Source: Chromera velia (Eukaryota > Sar > Chromeraceae). From it: 23,113 nucleotides of DNA. A program made the position numbers and the translations under genes. The stretch lies in assembly GCA_018398765.1 (NCBI GenBank), contig JAHBMJ010000672.1, positions 19,748 to 42,860 of the forward strand, in the 5' to 3' direction. The notes beneath the pieces are model-generated. The model was given only the letters and a program-made list of their open reading frames with translations, had not been told where the DNA came from and ran no database searches. Positions 8,207 through 16,743 of the stretch are shown here, piece after piece. Within the stretch, counting starts at the first letter, position 1; every line of letters starts with the position of its first letter.

Positions 8207-8683
8207 TGGCGTAACAGTCTGTACACAGGAACTGAGACTGGAGGAAGTAGGCTAGAAAGCAAGCCGACAGCGCTAGGCTAAGTATAAAACATTGATAGTA
8301 GAAGCAGCGTACTCAGAACATTCAACGTCAAGAAGTCTGAATCTAGAAGGACTGACCTTAATCTAAACATTCTGACTTCTATCTTGTCAATCTGTTGCCG
8401 TCTACGTTGTGTCGATTGAGAGGATGCGACTATTTGGATCGACACATCACATATACACAGAATCGGCTGTCTCTCAATCGGCTAATTACCGACTGTCATG
8501 AATCGGGTCTCTTCGTTCACTATTGTCATGAAGAAGCAATCATTCGATCATTCATGTCTGCATATACATGAATGAAATCTGTATCAACTCACACATGCAA
8601 ATCGTTAGATCATCATAGGCGGCGGCGGTGGGCGTCGCGCGTGCAGTGGCCCACGCGTCCATCCACCCCTGCGCGTACTAATA
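8179..8683 (-). repeat. Copia 5' LTR (right copy), 505 bp
   Basis: The gapless partner of 1427-1931. Its outer end reads CTAATA where the other copy reads CTAACA, so the terminal inverted repeat has one decayed base here. As the 5' LTR it should hold the element promoter, but no motif stands out strongly enough to mark. Confidence 0.93.
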
Positions 8684-8688
8684 GTTTA
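8684..8688. repeat. Target site duplication of Copia element (right copy, GTTTA)
   Basis: Exact match to 1422-1426, directly abutting the LTR end. Confidence 0.9.
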
Positions 8689-9039
8689 GAATGATATAAG
8701 CTTGATTAAACGAATGTATAGATAGATGCTAACTTCTGGAAAGTTCATGACGAGATTGCTGTCTGATCGATGTCTCAGGTCATTCATACTCATATATCTC
8801 TGCATTATAAGTCAATGTACTTCTATTGTTAAAAGAATGAATTGCTGAAACAGTACTAATCTTGATGCTATAAAAATGCTGGGCATTTTTTATTTTTACT
8901 ATAGTGTATGCCCTAGCATGATTTTAGAAATACTAAGCATCTATAATATAACATGCCCTAACTGCCCTAGTGTTTCCCTAGTAAATTCTATTGAAATGCT
9001 AGTGCAATTTTAGTATTTACCTATAGTAGTTTGTCTGTT

Positions 9040-10110
9040 CAAACAGGGCAAACTGTGTCTTCCCCCGCTTTTTCTCTGCATACGGTAGAGGAAACCCTGA
9101 AAGTAATAGACGTGAATAAAGCTGCCGGTCTTGATGGAATCGTCCCTGAACATCTCGCTCTTTGCTTCAAACACTTAACCCTTTCTCGCTTTCTCCTCTT
9201 TGTCTTCTTTAATTTGTTTCATTCTTTTTCCTTTTGGCCATGTAGATGGAACGTCTTGAGGATTGCTCCAGTACTGAAGGGTTCCCCTTCCCTTGATTGC
9301 AATGAATAGAGGCCCATTCACATTGTTGGTCTTCTGGGTAAGGTTTTTGCTCTTTTTATGGACGTCCGCCTTTGTAAAGAGACGAGGATCGATGAGAGAC
9401 AGTTAGGCTTCAGGAAGGGCTGGGGACATGGGAAGCGTTCGTGTCCCTCTCTTCTCTCATTTTTCAGTCTAAACATAGAAAGAAACCCCTCATCACAGCA
9501 TTTGTAGACTTTTTCAAAGCCTTTGAAACAGTATCCAGAGAGAAAATGTTAAAGAGACTGAAGGATGAAGAGCAGACATCCACATGATTCATTCTATGTA
9601 CTGTAATATTGCTGCAAGGGTTGATGGGGGGGACAAGTGCTTGTCAGAGGGAGCGGCTGTGAAGCAGGATGATCCTTTTTCTCCTCTTTTTTTTCTCCTG
9701 TTTATAAACAATTTACACAAAGCCCTCATCTCTGAAAACTAACAGCCGAGTGATAATGAAGAAAGGAGCACTTTGAAACCTGTTAAGCTTTCCACAACTC
9801 TAATAGAGAGTATTGGTTAATATGTTGATGATCTTGTGTTGTTTGCTCACAGCGCCGCAGACCTGCAAGAGAGACTCTGGCGCCTCAAGGTATACTGTAA
9901 TGAACACGAACTCACGGTAAACTTAAAAAAAATAAAGATCTTTCGTCTATCCTCCCCTGATCCTCTCATTGATCCCGCTTCCCCTTTTGTTTTTAATGGA
10001 AAGCCAGTTGAGCATGTTGATAAATACAAATACTTCGGCAACTAAATCTTTGAGGGAGGGGATCTATCTAAAACTGTGAAAACAAGAATTGAATCGGCAC
10101 AAAGGGTACT
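9040..10110 (+). pseudogene. LINE-A reverse transcriptase, multiply broken
   Basis: This is the RVT_1-type reverse transcriptase of a non-LTR retrotransposon. In order: AAGLDGIVPEHL near 9121, RPIHIVGLLGKVFA after a TAG at 9307-9309, RQLGFRKG near 9403, palm motif A VDFFKAFETVS near 9505 in a shifted frame, motif B VKQDDPFSPLFFLLFINNL near 9660 (the expected G after Q is D, one transition away), and motif C YVDDLVLFAH near 9822 after an in-frame TAA. The thumb region reads LTVNLKKIKIF and KYKYFGN, and a TAA follows near 10042. At least three stops and two frame changes show a dead copy. It joins the 421-1200 fragment upstream, from which the TIR and Copia insertions separate it. Confidence 0.88.
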
Positions 10111-10149
10111 GGGGGGTGTGTTTGGAACTCGTGGGTTACCAACTCCCGG

Positions 10150-10300
10150 AGAGTTCAGGGCCGACGACCTAAAATCGGAGTATGTTTTGTGGAGTATATC
10201 GTTTTGGAGAGTTTACGAAGGCCCGAAAGACCTAAAAACAGAGTGTGATCACCATTATCGGTGTGTCATGGCCCAAGGACCTAAATATGGAGTGTGTTAG
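10150..10300 (+). repeat. Short degenerate repeat block in LINE-A
   Basis: Three related copies of about 28 bases, built on GGCC-n-GACCTAAA-n-GAGT-n-TGT, start near 10158, 10220 and 10270. They lie between the RT thumb region and the C-terminal domain, where LINEs usually show no such repeats, so a small minisatellite-like insertion or expansion is likely. No flanking duplication was found. Confidence 0.45.
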
Positions 10301-10926
10301 AGACACACACCACGAGTTGTTAACCCATGTTGGAACTCTTTCCTCAATTGGTCTCGTTTCTTCTTTTTCTCGAATTCAACTGTTCAAAGCTCTTTGGGTG
10401 CCCGTTGTAATGTTTGGTCTTGAAGCCTTTCCTCTCAGATAGTCAGATGTTCAATGCCTCGATGCATTACAACTTCGTTTTGTTTGCTGGTCATTTAGTT
10501 TATGCTATAACTCTTTTGTCTCGCCTTCTCTTCATTCCTTTAGTTTAGAACCTTTTGGCTGTCTGCTTATGAAATAGGTAGCCAGCTTCTTTTAGTCTCT
10601 CAAAATTGACTCAAATCTAGTATAGAACGCGCCTTGCCCACGGCTGTATGGGAGGTGTGCATCGCTGGTTCTAGTGCCCCCTTGGTGTCCTCCACCAAAC
10701 GTCTGGCTATGCCCCTTGATAATTCTCTCCTGGAAGACACGAATGAGCCATGCCAAGACAAACCAAAAAAGAAGGGGAAATATAAACGGAAAGAGACGTG
10801 TCGCAAGGTCTAAACAAACCAATAGCTTAGAGAATGGGCTAGAAGGCAGGAAGGCAGCAAGAATAGAGACAGAATCTTCCATCCCGTGCTGCGCTCACTG
10901 ATTTGCAAAGAGAGAACCCTTCCAGA
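10301..10926 (+). pseudogene. LINE-A region after RT
   Basis: The piece LFKALWVPVVMFGLEAFPLR (about 10381-10440), then a TAG, then DVQCLDALQLRFVCW, fits the conserved stretch after LINE reverse transcriptases (alP-v-l-l-Y-G-x-E followed by L-d-x-x-q-r-r). Coding similarity fades after about 10620, though long open stretches remain in two frames. The sequence is interrupted at 10927 by the hAT element; after one copy of its duplication it resumes at 11937. Confidence 0.7.
10919..10926. repeat. Target site duplication of hAT-1 (left, CTTCCAGA)
   Basis: The 8-bp CTTCCAGA abuts the left end CAGGGTTGC and recurs at 11929-11936 abutting the right end. Confidence 0.92.
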
Positions 10927-11928
10927 CAGGGTTGCCGATTTTTCCGGTAGTAAAGCGAGCTGATTACCGGTCAACCGGTAATTATCGGTAGAGTGGCCGG
11001 CCACCGGTAAAAAGTTTGGTAAAAGCTGTAAAGATAAAGTATAATTCAAAACCATAGTTTAAAAAATTTATTTACGATAATAAGCATTTTTTAAAGCATT
11101 TTGAGTTATTTGTTCGTTCATTTATATGGGGGGGCATTGACTTAAAGTTTGTTTCTCGCATCTGGCCTATACGTGTTTCATCTCTTCCTTCTGTCCTAGT
11201 TACTGCTCTCGCTGCTAGCTCTCTCTCTCATGCGACCTCATATTTGATGCTCCTCCATCTGAATGCCTTCTTCAGCATTTGCTAAGTTCATTTATATGGT
11301 TTAACTAGGTTTGAAAGTCATTTACATATTGTAAATTAAGTTATCTATGGTTTAAGTGAGATACTAAAGGGCAGCCATGCTGTTTTAAATGATAAAACTG
11401 GAAAAATGGATTGCCATTAGCCTCAATAGCATCTTAGTAGCGTGTTGACGACCAAAAACGGTACACAATCGGCATAACTCGCCTCCACCAACACTCTTGT
11501 GGGCCGCCACGCTATATTTATAGGCACTATGCAAGTGTGATGCAACAAATCTGACAACCTTGAAGGTGAGCACATCCTCTCAAAAGAGGTTTTTACGTCT
11601 TAAGGCCAGGCCACTTGCTAGCTGCCTCTTTACCTCCACAACGACTACCGCTTCCAGCTCATAGACCTCCGAACCAGGCAGACAAACGCAGACAAACAGC
11701 ATATTGTTAAAAGAATTAATCTTAATTCGATTCCTAAAAGTGCCAAAAACGTTGAAAGAAGTCCTTAAAACTAAAAAATAGGAGTTGCGCCGCCGGTAAA
11801 ATTTTTTTTTTGAAGCTTCATTTTCTCCTCATTTTTTTCCGGTAAAACTTCAGTAAACGGAGTCCATTACCGGTAATCCGGTAATTACCGGTAGAGAGGG
11901 GTCGTTACCGGACAAAAAAGCAACCCTG
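10927..11928. mobile_element. Non-autonomous hAT transposon (hAT-1), about 1.0 kb
   Basis: Both ends begin CAGGGTTGC when read inward, as hAT elements often begin CAGGG or CAGTG, and an exact 8-bp duplication flanks them. The subterminal 100 bases on each side are packed with CCGGTAATTACCGG-like palindromic units (near 10960-11010 and 11863-11910), presumably transposase binding sites. The middle is AT-rich. A 62-residue minus-strand ORF at 11385-11573 has no recognisable domain, so the element probably depends on a transposase elsewhere. It sits within LINE-A and is younger than it. Confidence 0.92.
11116..11299. repeat. 14-bp direct repeats flanking a 156-bp insert inside hAT-1
   Basis: GTTCATTTATATGG occurs at 11116-11129 and exactly again at 11286-11299. 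The 156 bases between are less AT-rich than their surroundings. The arrangement fits a target-primed (LINE or SINE) insertion with its duplication, or captured filler. No identity was assigned to the insert. Confidence 0.5.
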
Positions 11929-11936
11929 CTTCCAGA
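11929..11936. repeat. Target site duplication of hAT-1 (right, CTTCCAGA)
   Basis: Exact copy of 10919-10926. Confidence 0.92.
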
Positions 11937-12344
11937 CAGAGGCTCTCCATACTCCTCCTAGCAGAAAGAAAATAGCAGTCACGTCTGTCAGACACAGGAA
12001 ACGATCTGCACATACGTATGCTGTCCCCTTGTCTTCTTAAATCCTCTGCGAACATCCGCCCTCTCTTGAGAGCGATGATGGGTGGTTATGTGTGGCGGGG
12101 GGAGCTAGAGAAGAACTGCTCGGCTTGCTCTGGCAGAAAAGTTTATGATGAGATCCACTTGCTCACGGAATATGTGGACACAGAGAGGGAAAAACAGAAG
12201 CTTGACAAAATTATGATAAACATCAGCAGAATAAAGGAGAAACGGGTAGAAATTGTACAATGGGTGGCTGCCTCAACTGATAGAGGAGTGGGGGAGAATG
12301 AAAAGAAAGTCCGAGAGATGATCGCTCTTATTTTGTCGTTCTAG
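11937..12344 (+). pseudogene. LINE-A C-terminal region with decayed zinc finger
   Basis: From about 12018 one frame is open to the TAG at 12342-12344. It holds NCSACSGRKVYDEIHLLTEY, fitting the C-x2-C...H-x4-C zinc finger found near the C-terminus of many LINE polyproteins, but Tyr replaces the last Cys, which one transition would explain. A charged helical tail (EKQKLDKIMINISRIKEKR) follows. No EN or RNase H domain is seen. This is the natural end of LINE-A coding. Confidence 0.6.
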
Positions 12345-13010
12345 CCTCTGGCGGGCATGAGGGCGGTTGAGGAGTGTATAGCCAAATTGGAGAGAGTTTG
12401 TGTTGACATATGTTAATGGATCAATCCGCTAGGTCAAGAAACCAACATTGCATGTCATGCCCCGTGGTTGGCCAGAGCCTATAAGTGGTGGCTCACCGGC
12501 TTTAACCGCCTCAACTCATATGTAATATCATATAAAGAGCTAAGTCTCAGCTTAAGTGTTAAGAGCTACTGGAAGCCTCCAAAATAGATAAAGGGAAGAA
12601 GAGAAAGGGAAAGGAAACAGAGAGCCGCATTCCAAGGTAGAAGATCTGATCGGTATGCTTTATTAGATGAAAAGAGCAAGAGAGACAGGCTCTGCATGTA
12701 GGCATACGGTTGCGAAAGTAATAGAGGATGCCAATCCTCCAGACATTAATCCTAATCCTAATCCTAAATCCTATCGCTCCACCCGTGCCCTCTGTCACTC
12801 TGTCTTTCACTCGTACTTCGTCAGTATTTGTCAGAGAAAATCAAGCATAACTTAATATTATCCCGGGACCATAATTCAACTACATGCATGTTTGTCGGCA
12901 GTAGCAATGGTTTTGAAGTTTGAAGTGCAAGGCAAGAAATTCATGTGTCGTCATGAGATGTGTCATTGTATGTATGCATGTATGGTATGGAGTAATGTGC
13001 ATGAATATAT
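12345..13010. other. LINE-A 3' flank and unassigned spacer
   Basis: No gene is seen. A short array based on TAATCC (12747-12772) could be the 3' tail repeat of LINE-A, since some LINEs end in such repeats; alternatively the LINE ends earlier. After 12850 the sequence is rich in ATGCATG and GTATG words and leads to the LTR boundary at 13011. Confidence 0.45.
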
Positions 13011-13669
13011 TGTTATATAGTAGTGGAACCCTAAACTTTAAAAACAGAAATAAATAGGCCTAAGTACTAGAAGGTCTAGACTGAGAATAGACCCTAAGTA
13101 CTAAAAGGCCTAGACTTAGAATAATATCCGACCAAGCAATACTGAGACACCCGATCGAGCCATATAAAGCTCTAGTCAGGGCTAGTATGGAATTCATGCA
13201 GTGAGAGAAGCCGAGCTAAAAGACTTATACCGTAAGCAAAGCCGAGCTAAAGTCCTTCAAGACCTAGTCTTTCGACTCAAAAGTCTTTCGAGCCATGCCG
13301 AGATAAAATCATGCCGAGCCAAGGCCGAGCCAGCCAACCGCGGCCTGTATCATACCAAAGATGGACCGTCGCATGTGCAAAAAACTTTCTGGAAGACTCA
13401 ATGAGCAACACAAAGTCTTTCAATCAGCAAAACAAGATCAGAAATCTAAGTGACACTTCAAACAAGATTAGATCGACAGTTCTGCACTTTTTGGAAAACA
13501 ATTCCCTTTAAGAAAATCAACCTGCAAACAGTACTGAACACAGCACTCAACGTTAGACTCTTACGCTATACGGGGCTTACGTCCTGTCTCTGCCTAAGAC
13601 TAGGTCCCTTAGAGATCCTTATAGATTCTGGCTGCCTTCTGACGAATAGGGTCGGAGCAGTACAGAACA
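13011..13669 (+). repeat. 5' LTR of the right-hand element (extent uncertain)
   Basis: The first 249 bp match the right copy. The LTR may be 249 bp (TG...CA, ending CCTTCA at 13259). More likely it is about 659 bp, ending AGAACA at 13669, because TGTT/AACA ends pair and a TGG-starting primer site follows two bases later, whereas nothing like a primer site follows 13259. It contains a TATA-like CATATAAAG at 13161 and repeated GCCGAGCTAAA words (about 13207-13330). Confidence 0.65.
13161..13170 (+). promoter_or_regulatory. TATA-like box in LTR
   Basis: CATATAAAGC is conserved in both LTR copies (13161 and about 22563) and is the best candidate core promoter of the element. The assignment is from motif and location only. 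Confidence 0.4.
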
Positions 13670-13671
13670 CG

Positions 13672-13689
13672 TGGTAACGCTTTCAGCGA
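13672..13689 (+). promoter_or_regulatory. Candidate primer binding site of the right-hand element
   Basis: TGGTAACGCTTTCAGCGA starts with TGG two bases after the AACA that would close a 659-bp LTR. The complementary tRNA was not identified. Confidence 0.45.
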
Positions 13690-14140
13690 GAGTCGACCCT
13701 TCTGTTGCTTTGACAAATCCTGCGCCCAGACGAAGAACGGACCTCACGGCGAAGCTCTATTCAAAACTCTCACAGGGAAAACTGACCCTTCTGTTCCTTT
13801 TGCGGAATTGGCATCTTGAGAAGAAACGAAGCTCACAGCGAAGCTCTGGCTAAAACTCCAACACACAGAAGACTGCAAGGACCTTTCTGCTCCTTTGTGC
13901 AAAACCCTGCGCTCAGAAAGAAACCGGGCCTTACAGCGAAGCCCTGCCCAAAACTCCCACAGACAAGAATCGACCCTCCTGCTTTCCTTGAGAAAACCTA
14001 CGCTACCAGGAAAGCCAGACCCTATGGCGAAGCTCTGCTAAAAACTGAAAAAAAAAAAGAGAAAGAGAGAGAGAGGGAGAAGCAGCCACTCACTATCATA
14101 TCCCGACCAAACAGCGAAGCTCTGTCTAAAATTCTGACAC
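13686..14140 (+). repeat. Degenerate tandem repeat array, unit about 90 bp
   Basis: The landmark GCGAAGCTCT-n-AAAACT recurs near 13749, 13838, 13936, 14027 and 14113, with a shorter related start near 13686. The units also share a CGACCCTTCTG-like block and a GAAAACC-like block. Unit lengths of 86-98 bases are mostly not multiples of three, and the reading frame changes between units, so this is probably non-coding leader of the LTR element. The fifth unit contains an A-rich and GA-rich run (14046-14076). Confidence 0.75.
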
Positions 14141-14159
14141 AAACCAACTAGGAAACCAA

Positions 14160-15125
14160 CCTGAAGAGACGGCGAGGGGAAGAAACAGCAACCATCACAC
14201 AACCACCTGAGGGACACCCGTCCTTCATACTTGGGTGGATAGCGACCAAAGAGGAACTCTCCAACAGCAAAAAGAGAGCAAAGATGATCACGAACACTAC
14301 GATCAGGAGGGCAGCACACGTTTTCACCGGAATTGAAGAGCGCGAGGAGCAAGGACATTGTGAAGACGCGCTGACTGACGGGACCATGAAGGGTGGAGAG
14401 AGTAAGAGGAGAATTCACACCACGGTAAAGTCGTCATTTGAGTCAAGGACACCTTGCAACCCATTTTTGTTTTAACGTAGATGATTCGCAAATATACGAG
14501 AAAGGCACGAGGCGAATTGAAGTATGTTGCATCAATCTTGACAGGATCGGAAAGACACAATATAAAGAGTCAAATAAAAAAAAAAACGGAACAAATGAAA
14601 ACAAGTCCACCTTGACCGTCAAAACAGAGTCTTCAACACTCTCGGTGCACAGAAGAAGGAATGGTGAGGAAATATAAGAACGTACACAAACACGCACATA
14701 TACATTATCAAAGTAAGAGACCCAGGCAGCACAGCGAAGGCATACACTCTGAACGGCATCTTCTCTGTTCTGATCTCTATCCTAACTGAAAAAGAAAAAA
14801 AAAGAGAGAGAGAGACGAAGTTATGAGCACAAAAAGTCACGACTGTGAATAATCCGAAAAGGAATAAATGTACGAACGGTGTAGATCCTTGTGCACCCCA
14901 GCCTTCACCTCGCAAAGATTTGCAGCCAGCCAGCAGCATCATAGCCGCAGAAATCGACCCGACGACGCAAGCATACAACGATCAAGAAATCGAGCTGACC
15001 GAGCAGGGATGAACGAGCCAAAGCGGGCATCGGCCCCACCACTCCATTGGAGCATGCCCAGTCTGAGGGGGGCACCTGCCTCCAATCACCAACTGCACAT
15101 ACAAACAGAGAAAAAGAAGGGGGGG
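14160..15125 (+). other. Leader or decayed gag region of the right-hand element
   Basis: No domain is recognised in any frame. The plus strand is purine-rich with short open stretches of 60-115 codons and several A/GA runs (14577-14587, 14791-14816). It may be decayed coding sequence or untranslated leader. The region ends at the hAT-2 target duplication. Confidence 0.4.
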
Positions 15126-15133
15126 GGAAGAAG
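15126..15133. repeat. Target site duplication of hAT-2 (left, GGAAGAAG)
   Basis: Exact 8-bp match to 16736-16743. The flank is purine-rich, but the repeat abuts both transposon ends precisely. Confidence 0.88.
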
Positions 15134-16735
15134 CAGTGCATTAAAAGCAATAATTGTAATTGCAATAATTGCAAATAATTGGGAGCAGTATTTTATTGCA
15201 AGCTCTTAGCTCATTGTAATTTATTGCAATAATTGTATACAATTTCAAAATTGAGAGTCTGAGGTGTTTTATTGGGCTCAAAACTAGTGAAAAACAAGGC
15301 CAAACGCGCGTTATAAGGCGCTAAAGCGACCAAGCATACGCGCGGTGCAAAGTGGGCGCGGTGTGCGCGCAGTGTGACTGCTTTGCACGCAATTAAGCCG
15401 CGTAGACCGACGAAATATGCGTACGTGTACGTACAATACTGTTACATGTATGTATTTATGGAAACGGCTTGGTCTTCTGTTGTTGTCTGTTGTTTGGCAG
15501 CTTCAGCCGACTAAGTAAAGCAAAGGAGCAGTGAGAAGAGGTGGAGCAAGTGTTATTTTTACCAGAGTAGAGAAAGAGGCCTTAAACAAGGGCCACTGGT
15601 GCCTCGAAGATCGTTCCAATGCCGACGATGAACAACCCACAGGTCCACGAGGCTTTATTGAGAGCGATGGGGGCAACTTTGTTTTGAAGGCGCTCAAGCA
15701 GACCACCGAACAGTGCGCGGAGGCACTGGAAGCCTCACAATCTCCTTACAAGAACCCGATCTTTCTGCTTGGAACCACTTGCATCGTTGAGCGTCTGTTC
15801 TTGGCCGCGAAGTTGATCCAGTCCGACAAGCGCACCTCTCTGGACCCTTCCACTCTTGAGGTGATTGCCTTTCTCAAGGTCAATAGGAGCTACTGGGACA
15901 TTGAGACAGTGACTACAGCACTAGCTACAGCAATGAAGACCGAGATGCCTGAGCGTGTCGGTTATGAACAGTTTGATCAACGTGCTTACTGGGAGAATGA
16001 AGAGGTGTCTCTCTGTCGTTTTATGAAAATTGATTGAACTTAATGCCAAGGCTTAACTGCAACAGAGCCTGCCTTTATATTGCATTCATCTGCATCCATT
16101 GTTATGAAATTGCATGCCTTGATACATTTCTTTAATTCATGAATGATACTGAGTGATGCACAAAAATGTTATGGCCTTTGTGTCTTCTCATTTCTGCTAT
16201 TGTGTGATCGATTGCATGGATGTTTTCGTGGATATGGCTCTGTTTGCATGCAGTATACTCACAAAATTGAAGTACTATACGCGCCAGCAGTAAGTTTTTA
16301 CTGCTTGTACGTACAGTTGCGGAATTAATTTTCATGTTATGAACCGTACACAAAAGTGTGTTCATATTGTTCATTATTCATATTGAATTCTAAGTTTATA
16401 TTTTCTATGTTAAAAAATAAAAATAGTTATTGTTGAATATATTATAGGTATTAATACCAAATAATAGCTTAGTAATGAGTTGTATAACTTAGTATAACTC
16501 CTTTCAAAGATTTTAAATTCATTTATATAAGTATTAAAATACTGTACATCACATTAACTATGCATTAAAAAAACAAAAATGTTATTAATAGTCCTTTAAA
16601 TACCCTAAAGCACCTAGAAAAATTAAATTTTTGTTTTATAGGCAATTATTGGCAATTAATTGCAACTATTGCAATAATTGTTTGCATCAAACTGGTCAAA
16701 ACAATTTATTTACAATTTATTTGTTTAATGCACTG
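15134..16735 (+). mobile_element. hAT transposon (hAT-2), internally deleted, 1.6 kb
   Basis: The ends CAGTGCATTAAA and TTTAATGCACTG are a perfect 12-base inverted repeat, start with the hAT-typical CAGTG, and are flanked by an exact 8-bp duplication. Subterminal regions at both sides are dense in CAATAATTG words (15145-15240 and 16640-16720). Only the C-terminal part of a hAT transposase remains (15519-16037), so the copy cannot move itself. A GC-rich stretch (15300-15400, rich in GCGCG words) may be the old 5' region or a captured fragment. Confidence 0.94.
15519..16037 (+). pseudogene. hAT transposase C-terminal fragment with dimerisation domain
   Basis: About 170 codons are open to TGA at 16035-16037. 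The segment NPIFLLGTTCIVERLFLAAK, followed by LIQSDKRTSLDPSTLEVIAF and LKVNRSYW, matches the hAT C-terminal dimerisation domain pattern (S-x-x-x-E-R-x-F-S-x-a-g, then k-R-x-x-L-x-p, then l-x-x-l-x-x-N-x-x-W). That domain is needed for oligomerisation and transposition. No ATG precedes the domain; the frame opens after a TAA at 15516 and can start only at a GTG. The BED finger and RNase H-like catalytic part are absent. It is therefore a remnant last exon or a deletion product. Confidence 0.85.
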
Positions 16736-16743
16736 GGAAGAAG
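16736..16743. repeat. Target site duplication of hAT-2 (right, GGAAGAAG)
   Basis: Exact copy of 15126-15133. Confidence 0.88.

Larger units (their letters stand above)
1427..8683 (-). mobile_element. Copia-type LTR retrotransposon, full length but inactivated
   Basis: The element is 7.26 kb with two 505-bp direct LTRs, TGTTAG...CTAACA termini and a perfect 5-bp target duplication. Reading the minus strand from the right LTR, the order is gag, zinc knuckle, aspartic protease, integrase, linker, reverse transcriptase, RNase H. Integrase before reverse transcriptase is the diagnostic order of Copia (Pseudoviridae) and excludes Ty3/Gypsy. Next to the 5' LTR (the right one) a possible primer binding site begins TGGTGTCCCAG. 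Next to the 3' LTR (the left one) lies a purine tract, AAGGGGGTGAT on the minus strand (plus 1932-1942). Coding capacity is lost through frameshifts in gag and RNase H, several stops in the integrase-RT linker and a MITE at 4332-4654. It sits inside the TIR element, so it is younger than that element and than LINE-A. Confidence 0.95.
1201..9038. mobile_element. TIR DNA element inserted in LINE-A, later split by the Copia element
   Basis: The left end ACAGATAAACTACTATA and the inverse of the right end ACAGACAAACTACTATA match at all but one of 17 positions. Between them, excluding the Copia element at 1427-8683, lie two AT-rich arms (1201-1426 and 8689-9038), both with scattered CTAGGG and TTAGGG motifs in opposite orientation. 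The arms contain no coding sequence, so this looks like a MITE-like non-autonomous DNA element of roughly 0.6 kb. It sits exactly where LINE-A coding stops (FPPPSM) and before it resumes (SSPAFSLH). LINE-B reads straight through as FPPPSQPAFSIH. No clean target duplication was found; CCTTCC and TCTTCC flanking a slightly wider interval is a weak candidate. The superfamily is not determined. Confidence 0.62.

Noticed and set aside
1427-8683. Endogenous retrovirus with env
   Set aside because: Integrase precedes RT, the LTR ends and 5-bp duplication are of Copia type, and there is no third ORF between RNase H and the 3' LTR.
12747-12772. Interstitial telomere repeat (CCTAAT-like)
   Set aside because: Only about four imperfect units; the unit TAATCC is not a standard telomere repeat and no telomeric context is seen.
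13686-14140. CRISPR array
   Set aside because: The units are about 90 bp, degenerate, without constant short repeats and unique spacers, and in a eukaryotic retroelement.
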